Positions 48,981 to 61,200 of a DNA stretch of 64,000 nucleotides are shown here, in pieces. The notes beneath the pieces were generated by a model, which ran no database searches, had not been told where the DNA came from, and saw only the letters and a program-made list of their open reading frames with translations. The position numbers and the translations under genes are program-made. This stretch comes from Lamellibrachia columna (lineage: Eukaryota; Annelida; Polychaeta; Sabellida; Siboglinidae): positions 13,158,282 to 13,222,281 of the forward strand of contig OY759262.1 of the NCBI GenBank assembly GCA_963662155.1, in the 5' to 3' direction. The stretch's first letter is position 1, and each line of letters begins with the position of its first letter.

Positions 48981-49889
48981 TCACGAAAACCAGATACTAT
49001 ACATACATACTTTAACTTCATCAATACAACAACAACATACTTTAACTTCATCAATACAACAACAACAATATACTTTAACTTCATCAATACAATGTTTCCT
49101 GGTCAGAAATAACAAATGATTCATGCATATAACACAAAAATTTAATATATACTGTACCTACACACTTAAAGTGTACATTTTGACACTTAAAGTATAGATT
49201 TTGATTATGACTCATTACACCACACCACATGAAAAGCAAAAACTGAGTATGACGTGTGTGTGCTTGAGTGCGAGTGTGTGCTCAAGCAAACAAAAATCCT
49301 CTGCATATTGATAAGGTCTCATTGTATAACAGGATGCGCTAACTTTGTATTTATGAAACTTAACTTAATTATTTTACAATATAAAAATTATAATAGTTTA
49401 AGGCTTCGTAAGAGATGCACATACTGAGTAGATCACTGAACATTTGACCTAATTGAGACTAAAATGGCATTTTATAGAATAAAAATAGAAAAAAATTGAG
49501 TTAAAAAAAACTAGCAATTACTGCTAGGCACATGTAATTAAATAAAATCTAACTATACATTCATAAAATTTTACCTATTACTCTTGCCATTTTTCCTAAT
49601 ACATGATGATGTATGATGTATGAATTTCCCACCAACATGCGTCTATACGAACATCATCTTATAACCAATAACATTCTCCCAAGACCATTTACAAAACAAG
49701 TAACATTGCCAGTGATACGTGAAATTAATTTACATTTTTGCTGTAACCTGTGAAATCATGCATATCCATGTCCATAGAAAAAACAGAAATAAACTTGCTG
49801 TGATGACAACACACTTCTGTGTGAACTATGAATATCATCTCCCTTCATGATTTTAGAGAGAAAAGGAGTAAAACATAGTTTCATGACCC
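48978..49889 (-). other. Region downstream of the FAXC-type gene (3'UTR candidate)
   Basis: Directly follows the stop codon on the minus strand. It includes a 29-bp unit around ACTTTAACTTCATCAATAC in three copies at 49007-49093. An ATTAAA (minus strand) occurs near 49141 but no clear polyadenylation site is assigned. Confidence 0.45.
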
Positions 49890-52800
49890 CTAGTTTTTGA
49901 ACTCCCCTGGGTTCACAATCTCGTCCCAGTCTGGCCACAGAAGAGTTTTGACACGGTCGAGGTATCTCAGTAGGTTTGGACATTCTGTCTCGAGCAGTTC
50001 TCTGTGTGGATACGGAAGGGAGACCACATATGTGACCTGTGCCAGATGACCAAACACACAGCAGTCGATCTACAACACAATGTATCACTCCAACTCAACA
50101 AAGACTGGGGCCAATAACACAAAATCAAATCAATGATTCTTCATTTCAGTTACACATCTAAAATATTAAAATAAATTACTATTACACCATTTCAATTACA
50201 GATGCATTACGCAGGACCAACTGCTTGTTCCAAAATTGTATTCAGTATTTCTTAATTATATGGCATTATGTGTTGTTGAATTAGAATATTTTGCATGGAA
50301 CTGATAAAAAGTAATGGAATTTGTGATATGAAAAAATACTGTAATTACTGTAATTCAAAACCAGACTTGATTACAACATTTTGCATGTAATCATTTACCA
50401 TTATGTAACTGGACCCAGCCCTGACAACAACTAGCAGTGCTTTTATGTTTACAACACGACATCCATGGATACCTTGCATATGTGTCTACATATGATCCCA
50501 TATTTCAAACCCAGCAACATTCTCATCAATTGCAGTGAATTTAAGTTCCTACATTCTGCTTCCATTGAGTTTAGGGAATCAACATAGGATGATGGTGTTA
50601 ATCTCATGAACCAAAGCTGATACTATCCATCCCTGGTGGACCTATCCAAGCATACATTAAATTGAACTTTGTCCCAACCAATGGGATGCTTAGTTAAGAA
50701 AGGTTAGTCAGGATCATGCATCAAAATTATGTTCAACAAATGAAGTGCGCCTTGACTACACGACAGAAATGTTGTTGTCTAATAGAAAGTAATGTTTAGT
50801 ATTAGGGACAGAAATCACCCTACTCACAGCTGTAGGCTTTGAGCCACACATGAAGTCGTTGTCTCCAAGGTAACAGGAGAGGGCACGGATGTCCTCCAGC
50901 CCCACGTCATACATCTCTTCTGTGGACAGGTGGCCTATACCGATGTGGTAGCAACGCTTCTGCACCTACAGGAAAAGACACAAGTACATATTGATGATTC
51001 AGTACACATATCCTTGTAGGCACAAATTATCAAATCATTGAAAATACATCTATTCAGGAAACTTCTTTTGTCCCAATAACAAACATTCAGCTCCTTCTGC
51101 ATGCAGGGACTGTTGCAAAGCATAGGTGTTGAAATGTGTTGGACAAAAAAAAAATCGTGACCATAGATTTTCACATTTGTAAACATTTTCATATACTGGT
51201 TGGTGCCAAAGAAGAGCACGGGACCGTAGAATTCAAGCTGGGGACCATAGTTCAAAGCTAAAAAAATTGCTGTACAAAACTATAAATAAATACAGGTATA
51301 TGCAGTCACAATGTTTTAAATATGATTAATGTTAGACCAATTTTTATGTTAATGTTGTTAATGCTGCATATACATATTATCTAAATTCTGCAGCAGCGCA
51401 CCATTTGAAAGGTAACTTCGCAAAATGCTTATTTTATCCAAACAAATGTTTAGTTATACATATATATTCTGTAGCCAGTGGCATTGGGGACATGTAACCA
51501 AAGTGTTATAAACTAATGATTGTAGGTCTGCCTTACCCCTTTGGCCATCCGTTTACGAATAAAGTTGGCGAGTAGTTTTGGCAGAGGAATGTAGTACACT
51601 TTGGCAAACAATTTATAGTGGTCTGTGTAGCGGAAATAGAAGAACGTCCTAAAATGTCAAAGCAACAGTACATGTACATTGTAATAATACTAAATCACTT
51701 CCCTGAATGTAAGGTTTGTTAGGAAGCCTAATAAGAAACAAAATTATATGACTGCCTGTACATAGTGAAAAGATCATTAGAAAATTATATTTTTTATCAG
51801 ATCGTGTGGTATTTATTTTATTAAATCTGCCAATAATATAAATTTTATGATTACTATTTTTTTATTAAATTATAAATATAAGATACAATATATTTTAAAA
51901 TGTTTGTCTATCTTCTTTTGTTTACCTGCTACTAATGGACATGCACATTGTGTATAAGTTCCATCTGACTGCACACCAAACCCTTATATGCAGGGTAAAA
52001 TTCAAGTTATTAATAAAAAAAACATGCTGATTTTCTAGTAATAACCCACCAGACTAAACTGCTCTCCACCAAATGTCTCAGGGCACGACTCGCGCCCCAT
52101 TCCTTTTTTGACAATCCATCATGGGGGTCCAGCCCAAAGTATTTGCATAGGTACATCATAATCATGTTACTATCTGCAATCTGTTGGCCATTGAAATAGA
52201 TGAACGGACTCTGCCCTTTGTTTGACCACTTAAGTGTCGGGACAACCTGCAAGATCAACGTACAAACATGTAACATTAATAGACTAGAGGTCATAAAGGT
52301 ACATTCTTATATTGTGTGGTACCCATTACGTAGGACTGTTCAGAGTGCTTTACACTTCACACCCTGTATGTAGTCAGGTATTCATTTCTAAAGCTGAGTA
52401 AACTAGAGCAACATGGAGTGAATGAAATTGCCCAAGTTTTGAAAAGGCAGCAAGAGAAACCGGATACTCTCAATTGAAATTTGATGCTTTAAACACCAGG
52501 CCTGGCAGGCCACTGTCAACTACACCAGTTACATAAAGCACATATAAATAACAAGCATATTATAGAAAAGGCAAATTATACCTTTTGAAACAAATATTGA
52601 AACATGTTAACATGCATCAAACTTTCATTTGCTCCATTTCTCCTGAAACCTGTTTTAGCTAATGGACCCGAGTGAATATTATTATATGGGATGCATATAT
52701 TACACGTTCACCTACCTTGTATTTAATTTTCCGTAGTCTCAACCACGTCTCGAGTTTTAGGGCAAACGGCGACATGTTGGGGACTTGTTTGGCGATCCAT

Positions 52801-52970
52801 CGTGGAAACTGATGGAGGTATACGAGATCTTTCTCGTAGTCAGTCGCGCCTTCGATCGTCTTGTGCTTTAGAACTCCCCGCATCACATAGCGCAAATAGG
52901 CGAACAAGGTGATCGGTAGGGCGATAATAAGGGAAGAGACGCACCATCCTGTAATACTTAGTGACAACAT
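49890..52970 (-). CDS. FAXC: Failed axon connections (FAXC)-type GST-fold membrane protein, complete, five exons
   Basis: Exons on the minus strand: 52716-52970, 52050-52246, 51537-51648, 50828-50965 and 49890-50069, all with GT-AG introns and consistent phases, giving 293 residues. Residues about 5-27 form a membrane segment (SLIIALPITLFAYL). Residues about 48-150 are the thioredoxin-like half, with VYLHQFPR, NMSPFALKLETWLRL, KGQSPFIYFNGQQIADSNMI and YLCKYFG. From about 151 on comes the helical GST-C-like half (FYFRYTDHYK, LSTEEMYDVGLEDIRAL, DCCVFGHLAQVTYVV, CPNLLRYLDRVK, WPDW). It belongs to the FAXC/fax/CDR family, where Drosophila fax acts in axon development; the biochemical activity is unclear. 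The protein ends 11 residues after WPDW, without the long acidic tail of vertebrate FAXC. A metaxin-like relative is less likely because of the motif order. Lineages often have several paralogues, so the symbol is by family. Confidence 0.9.
52294..52500 (-). mobile_element. SINE copy in intron 1 of the FAXC-type gene
   Basis: AAAGGTACATTCTTATATTG, TAGGACTGTTCAGAGTGCTT, TACACTTCACACCCTG, GAGCAACATGGAGTGAATGA, AAATTGCCCAAG and GCAGCAAGAGAAACCGG follow the order of the full SINE in minus orientation; the central part is deleted and the tRNA-like head is decayed. It inserts in the same orientation as the host gene. Confidence 0.85.
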
Positions 52971-53260
52971 GTAGATGACTTCTTATGGCTATGCTGTGTG
53001 CGACAGTGTCAGTATCAGTGTCGGTGATAATAATCTCGATACATGCAGAATGTCGGCTGTTTTAAAAGTGAAACGGGCTCAGAGTGACCTCGGCTCTAGC
53101 TTTACGTGTTCTCGTCGATCGTACATTTACGTGATAACGCGTCGTCGCACTGCCACTGGTTTTATACGGAGCAAACCCCGGAAACAAACGAAACGCGTCA
53201 TCTGAACGACGACGGTGCGAGGGGTTGGGCCAAAGAACCTAGTGGCAGTGATGTTGTCGT
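52971..53260 (-). promoter_or_regulatory. CpG-rich upstream region of the FAXC-type gene
   Basis: Immediately 5' of the start codon on the minus strand, this stretch has more CpG (CGTGATAACGCGTCGTCGCA and similar) than the surrounding DNA, as expected for a promoter/5'UTR. No core promoter element is assigned. Confidence 0.45.
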
Positions 53261-55223
53261 ACAGCGTCACGTCACCGGGAATAGCATTGCTAGCTTGCGA
53301 CACCAGTTTATAATACCACCCGCACTATTAATTGCATTTCCTATACATATTCCGTTCAGCCACCTACAGCCACGTGAAGCCGAAGATCTAAAATATCGAC
53401 AAACTAAAAGTAAACATGTGATGCATTTGGGACGGTCCCCAAACACACAGGGCTCCCAAAAGGGTATACGACAAACCTCCCTACCGACCCGTATCGTAAG
53501 CAAAACGTCACCAGGCGCCGATTGTTGACCAAACTTTGGTAGTAAACACTGACATGCGTTACAAATATGCGACACTCCTTTCCGGATCTACGCAATATAT
53601 ATGGGCATATAATACACCACCGCCCACGGCTAAAAGTGATAAATCGTTTTAACGGCTACCCGGAATATAGACTCCCCAGATGTGCAATTTCAACATTGTG
53701 GTTGATTGCGTGCTTCAAATATGAGCCTGTTTGACCTACTGTTTGGGTTATTTTAACTGATTAAAGTCAACATGTATTTTAAAGAACACTTGGGCTTGTA
53801 ACAAAATTATGTAGAACCGACGGCGACGACAGTTGAAACTGCGCTAATGGTAAACAGAGAAACACAACAAATGGTCGCTTTCAAACATAGCATATATTTG
53901 CTATTTCTATACAGAAACATACTTTACACACATTGCTCATTGTTGCTCTTGCATTCGTAATCCTTGAACAACCAGCAAATTCATAATAAAATAAATTACA
54001 TTTACAACTTTGGGTGAAACATTCATTCTTATGTAAAAACATTATGCACTAGAACATTAGAATGAAACTGCTAAATGCAAATTTTGCAGCACAAACACAC
54101 AGTTCATTGTTCTCCTAAAATGCTATTTCCACACCATACAGTTTCACTCTTTGATGTACACGGTATAGCTTCAATTATAATGGTAATGCAAAGGGTATAT
54201 CTTCATTTAGAAGAGTAAAAGCCATGTCCCACCAAAACCTTCAACCTTTGATATACGCAGACTTCGTATGACAGGGGACCTTAGCATGCAATATGTTGTA
54301 ACTTCATCTGGAAATTTACTTCGTTCACCGTTTTGTTATGTATCAATACTAAATGTAACAGTTTGTTAGTTAAATTTTCATTAATTGACTTGTTTAATTC
54401 AATTAATTGACTTGCCCAGCTAATATTCTTGCATACAGCTATTCAACTTCATAAATGCCGTTGTTCAATTGGCAATACTGTTTACGTGACATCAGCACTC
54501 AACATTAATGTCATTCATGGATTATTTTCCTCTCAATTTACAGGATAATTTATTGGTATGAAACAGTTCAATTAAAATTGTTGTGACAGCTGATACATCA
54601 TAATTTGATGATATGCAACTAACTAATTAAAACATAATAATGTGATTAAAGGGAGTCTGATTTTCAACACACAGTTAGTAAGAAACTTTACTCTGACTAG
54701 CATGTTATTTTTCTTTCCATGTTTTTGATGGAGCGCATGTATGAACACGTTAATTCTGCATGATAGCAACAGAATACTGAACAGTTTACTGAAGCCTTGC
54801 ATAGTCGCTGTTTTCGGTGGATCATGGCCTGAATGCCACATATAATAGCTTCGTTCAGAAGAGCAATGCCAGGTTCATGCTGCAACTGAATGACCAGAAT
54901 AAGATGCATTCAATGATGACATTCCGATTCCAGTTTCCACATATGTGCTACACAGTATCACCATATCTATATACACAGGACAGGCCATCCACATCTAGTC
55001 ATACAGACAGGTAGTGTCAGACATTCCACTTTTGCAACACCTCATGTCCAGTCAGATATATGTATATATCTGAAGAATCCCCGAAGATGAACATTTGGGG
55101 TATATACCCCTCCATAACATACATGTCTTAACACCAATTTGTTACATCGTCCACGCTTCTTCGTGGTTTGTCTTTGTAATGTAAATGCAAGCTGATGATG
55201 CCAGTGTCAGTGTACAAATGTCA
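53261..55223. other. Intergenic region between the two tandem genes
   Basis: Contains the 3'UTR of the BRMS1L-type gene on the minus strand; an AATAAA (minus) at 54549-54554, about 670 nt after the stop, is a candidate polyadenylation signal. No further gene is recognised. Confidence 0.5.
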
Positions 55224-58200
55224 TCAGAAAAAGGGTATATGTCGGATGGTGTATTTGCCCTTCTGTAGCTGAGATATGTAGAGTTTAGACTTGTTTCCTG
55301 CCATCCGTCTCACCCACACCTCCCCGGTGTTGATGGCTGTCACAGTCGCCCTACAACACAGCAAGGTCTCTTGTGACACTGGTCCTCCTCAGATGGTCCT
55401 CATTCAGTTAAGGCAAAATAACAGTTTGTTTCTGATTACACGCTGAAAGAAATTAGGGGAGATAGGTAATTTTCACATTGGGTAGCAATATTTTTTCTTT
55501 CTAACATTGGTTTCCATTGATATGTGGGGAAAAGTATAATAATTGCATTGACTTACGTGTAAATGTACTCAAGATTCAGTTGCAGCACTCATAGCACTAG
55601 TCTTTGTTTTGACCGGAATCAGAACATTAAACAAATTTGGGTCGACACAATTCAATTGGTAGTCGGTAGGGAAAGTGGAAATGTTTGTTAAATGTTCCAT
55701 AAAGCATTAAAATAGGCAGAACATACCAGGGTTAGTTGGGAAACCGGAAACAAAACATATTACTTGGTCTAATCAGATAAATGTCTTGCTGTGGTAACAG
55801 ACCATGACAGCATTCTGCCAATCACTTGACATGGGCAGACTCACTGTTCACGGTATAAGGCCAAGAATGGGAAACATTAATCCGACTAAAAAACCCATAA
55901 ACAGTAGTTGCATGCAACCGTATGCTACGTGGAAGACAGCTGATCAAATATTTCTGCATCGCCCACTAGGTTGGGTAACTGCTATAATGCACAGAACATC
56001 TATTTTATTGTCAAATTTCTTTATATACAATAAAACATTTGTATTCCACTTACAGTAGTACCTGCCTTCAACGGACACTTCTGTATCCAAGCAAAAGTGT
56101 CCGTACAAGGCAGGTGTCCCCTCATCAGAGGGACAGGCATGCTGGAGTGGAGGGCTTAAATAAGGCGCGTTAGGTGTTCCCATGTCTGCCACCAGGGTGC
56201 TATTAACCAACAGTGATCGCCGCCCGCTGCTCCAAGTCCAAGAACGCTGTCGAAGCCACAGTGTGCTTGCAGCACTGTCTTATACGGCAAGAGCTTATTA
56301 AACGGGTCAACTACCATCAACGTGTATTATTTTTAAATGTCACACCCTGTTTAATCGTTAACTGAATAAAATACATGTACGTATACCGTTATGAAACTAT
56401 GATGACGATGTACTGAACTAATAGGCCTACGTATCGAAAATAATAACCTGGATTTGAGCAGCCGTAAACGTATATGAGTTGACACATGCAGTATGTAAGC
56501 TGATTAAACATAGAAAACGACAATAGGCAGAATTAATAATCGTTTCACCTCGATTTTCAACTGATCTCGACCGAAGCATAAATTTATGATGCACGACTTA
56601 GCATCGATTCGTCGTTTCATATGCGGATGACGAATTCGTATTTTCGCGCACCGGTAGCGCCTTTGGCATTTGGCATGTTGGTTTCGCGTCGTTTAGATTG
56701 GAGGCATGCCATTTCACCCCAGTGTCATATTAGTACTGCATGCTAAATTGCATTTAAGACTGTTTATCTGAGTCTTATGCGAGGCATATTTGACAGTCGT
56801 TCATGTCGTTGACATTGTTCACCTGTTTCTTGAGAATTGTCAAAGCATTTCTAAGTAGGTTTAAGCAGGCCCATTTGGCATTTCCCCCGGCGGCAGAAAA
56901 TCAGGGTCCACGACCAACAGCCTTATAACCGAATTCGCGATATAACGTTGTTTTTCCCACTACACACCGTGCTGTTTGTCCGTCGCCATTTTGGAAATAA
57001 AATATTTCGAGAAAAAAGTTACGAAAATAATGATTACTGTCCGCCTTAGCAGTGACAGAAAACCAAAATATCCTGTCCGTTGCCGCGTTCACCAGGTGTC
57101 CCCCTCATCAGAGGGACATTAACATGGTAAAACAGTCCATACATTGAGAAAGTGTCCCGCCATAGCAGGTGTCCGCTCATCGGAGGGTCCGTTGAAGGCA
57201 GGTACTGCTGTATTCAGTTTAGAATTGACCTGACATGAATGTCGGAGTAAAGGACGTTACAATTATGTTATCATTTGATAGAACATATATGTTAGATATA
57301 GTTGAGATAAAATTAAATTAAAAATCAAAGCAGTATTTCCTTTGTGAAGATTAAATTAAACTGTAATTTACATGAAAGGTGGACACTAAAACGGGACATC
57401 AAAAATTGCACCACACGGAAATTCGAATAATCTAATTATTTGGTAAGTGCGTAGCCAATGACTATGTGAAAAGGTTTGGGTATGTCACAAAGGACTGGCA
57501 GGATACAAGACTAGCAAAACCATGGTAACGGATGTTGCGGCTGGTGTCCTTGAGAGTAACGACCGTTACCGGGTCCGGCTAGACATGAAAGTGAATTCAC
57601 GACTGTTCCTGTTTATTTTTCTTTTGAAATACACTGGAGTTAATTTAATTTCCAATTTTTTCCACAGTGTCCTGAACGTCACAAGTGTTTCCGTTACATT
57701 TATTTAATTAACATTTTATGGTAAATTTTTGATAATTCCTTTTTTTTAAATAAATGTTCTGTGATCATTAAACTGGCAAAACAAACTCCACCATTTTGTG
57801 GTAATGAACGTTGTTGTAACGAACGTTACACACCAGTGTATTTTGTGCTTAAATCATTGAATATAGAAAAAAAATTTCAGCAATCTTTCATTATGTCAAT
57901 ATTATAAAATATGTTATTAGTTTCATGGACAATTTGTGTCAAGGTGGTATCAGACAACAGATTGGGATCAACGAACATAAGAAAGATGTCAACCAAAAAA
58001 CTTTTTTTTGAAGCCATAACGAGAAAGGCCCATGCGATAGCGAAATTGGTATTGTAAAAAAACGCGCAGGACATTTATATGTACACTAACCCAAAAGATC
58101 ATTGTTATAACATTTAAAATAATTAACTGTGAAATTGCAATATTCAATAACAACCATGCATCTTTGAATAACCGTGGTGTACAAAAGTAGTCTCTTAGCT

Positions 58201-61200
58201 ATACTCTAACCACGCTTGTTAAACTAACCCAGATGTTCTTTTGAAGAAAGATACACATGTCGGCTCTAAAACACTTTCAAAACTCCATAACACCAATCAA
58301 TAATTATTGTCAGAGTGTTCTTAATATTCTACTAGGAACAAAATATACTTTGAATATGAGCTGTTCCACCAATAATGCTGTCTTTTTTCTTTTCAAACAT
58401 AAATAACTGTTGGGTTTTTCAAGAAGCCATTGCATGCAGGCTTATGCAGCCTAATAAACAGAGAGACAGGAGAACTGTTTGGCTGAGATTTAAAATAAAG
58501 AACAGTGAACAACTGGAATATTCAATAAAACATGAACGTGTAACTAGTCTCACAGTCAATCATTAATTCAACAAACAAGGGCATACAACTAGATATTTAA
58601 CAATAAAAACAGTATCTTATCAAAACTGTAGCAAACTGACTTTGATGTTATCAAAGAACAAAATGATGTTTATGTACTGGAGTATTGATGTTCTTCCCCT
58701 CACTGTTTGGTTTTTAAAAACATAGTGTTGCTCTCTTTATTTGCACTACTTGCAAATAGTTAGAATAAACTATTTAATTTTAGTATGTCAGACCTAAAAG
58801 CACTTTTTCAGTTCTTCCCATTTTTGCATGTTAACTTTCTTTAATTTTTTATCCCAAATGGACCAGATTCGACGAAGAAGACAAACTGCCTTGGGACACA
58901 CTCTATTTCAGACATATCCTTGGTTAATCAAATTCCTTTGTTATGATGTTGTAATTGTATTTCACATTCATGTGCTTCTTGATATGTCAATGTTGATGTC
59001 CCAGTCTATTCCAGTGCTGGAAGTATTTCCCTTTATGACGGGATCAGCATTAAGTGAAAACAATGGCTCCAGGTAGCCCTATCAACTTTGCACTGTTGAG
59101 AATTGTGTTATGGATGTACAGCGTTATGGACGTATAGAAAAAGTGTTAAGTACTTGTTAAGTTAAGTACTTGTGCGTACTGATCCATACAAAAAAATTTA
59201 CTCTGCATGTTTTTTTGTTTGATTAAGCAAATACTAGATGATACAATAAAAAAGGAACATTTTGTGTTATGGACATACATGCCTGATGTGACCCAAGTTG
59301 GAACCAAGATTCCTATAATCATGCTGAACACAGAGAAATGAAATTTGACAATCAGACTGCTATGTCACTCTATCTCATTACTACATTAAAAAAATACGTA
59401 ATAAAAAAGAAAATGTGATGAAAAACTACGTTTTTCAGAAAGTTGAATTTAGCTGAAAAGTTGCACATTTTATTCCACCATCTTTGACATCAAATATTTT
59501 GTAATTTGATTCATCATATTTCACGTTAGTACAAAGGTTTATCTTCAAAATGGTTTTTATATAGACAAACCAAATTTGTCTATATTTATATATAGACAAA
59601 CCAAATTTGAAAAAAATTATAGTGTAATGTTGACCATTTGGCAGAACTGCCCAAGTACCAAAGCTCAATAATGCCTCAGTGCACAGAGCTGCTAATTAAG
59701 TGGGTCTAATCTAGCGTGACTGATCATGTCATCGCAGTAGCACAAGGAAACAACAGGTAACACACTGAATATGTCAACCAATGGTCACAGGAAATGACAA
59801 AGGGAAATCTTTATAGAAAACTGTTACTTACTTAACAGGGGAGTCTGACTTGTTGTCAATGACAATCTGGTCCCCCTTGCTGTATGCCTCTCCCTCGTAG
59901 TACAACTTGCCGTTGTCATACCGTGCATCGTGTGGGTTCCCTTCCTTACGAAATACTGAAGACACAATAAAACAGGCTTTCAGATTTGTACTAGAGTTTG
60001 ATATAAATAAACATGTTGCATGGATCATCTAATAAGTCATTATGTTATACAAAATGGCCATATGATATCTGTAATACCAGCTTTAAATCATGACAGATAA
60101 TAAACAGATATGTTACTGGGTAACATAAAATAAGTTAAAACAACGGCAACATGAAGCCTTTTTTGATTTTAACATATTTTATGTAATCAAGTGAATATTC
60201 ACTTATGAATTAACAAGTGAGAAACCTGACAACAAAATAATCTTTTAAAACCTGATCAGCAATCACGCCATCTAAAACTTGAGTCATTATTTACAAGACT
60301 GATACTGTTTCATTCAATAAAATGTGGACTCACGACAGTCTTTCTTCTTTTTCTCCTCTTGTTTCACTGCCTAAATAACACAAAACAAGCATCCAAAATG
60401 TATTTCAGTGACTCACTATACCAGCAGTTGTTTCAAAGGTAAAGGTACACTCTTATATAGCGCATTATCCAGTTCTTAGGACTGTTCAAAGCGCTTTACA
60501 CTTCACCCCTTGGCAGACCTGTTCACTTTGACTTCTCTGGGAAGCATTCAGCCATGTTGCAATTACTGCACGAAGACTATTTGTTTAGATATCCATCTGT
60601 CTGTAGTTGGGTACTCATTTATACACACTGAGTGAACTGTGGCAACATGGGACGAAGGAAATTGCTAAAGCTCCAAAACGACAGCAAGGGGATTTGAACC
60701 CGGGTTCTCTCGTTTGACAGCTTGACGTTCTATCCACTACACTACCGAGTCCCCCACCTCAAAGACATTCCAAACTGCTACTTGTTTCTGCACAACAAAG
60801 TAAGGGCAATAAACATAACCATTATTGCCAAGAACCTTACTGTTCCTTCTGAAACTGGACCAGGGACGTATTCATTGCAAATTCAATAACCACTGTTTTC
60901 ATCACTTCCTATAAGGCACAGCACCTCTCCTTCAACCCCAAACACAGAGTAAACAATTACCCCATTTTTACACATCAAGTATTTACCACCACATCACATT
61001 TATCCATTACAATGTTTATCTGTGGCAAAACAGGATAAACTAACCTTCTTTATTGCGGTCCAATCTTCAATGATCTCCATATCTTTCAACATGTAGACAA
61101 TATATGGTCGTGGATCAAGTCAAGGAGTATTCTCTCAACATCACAACACAAAAAGTTCTATATTAACCAATATGTTATGATCTCAATGAAAAATAATTAA

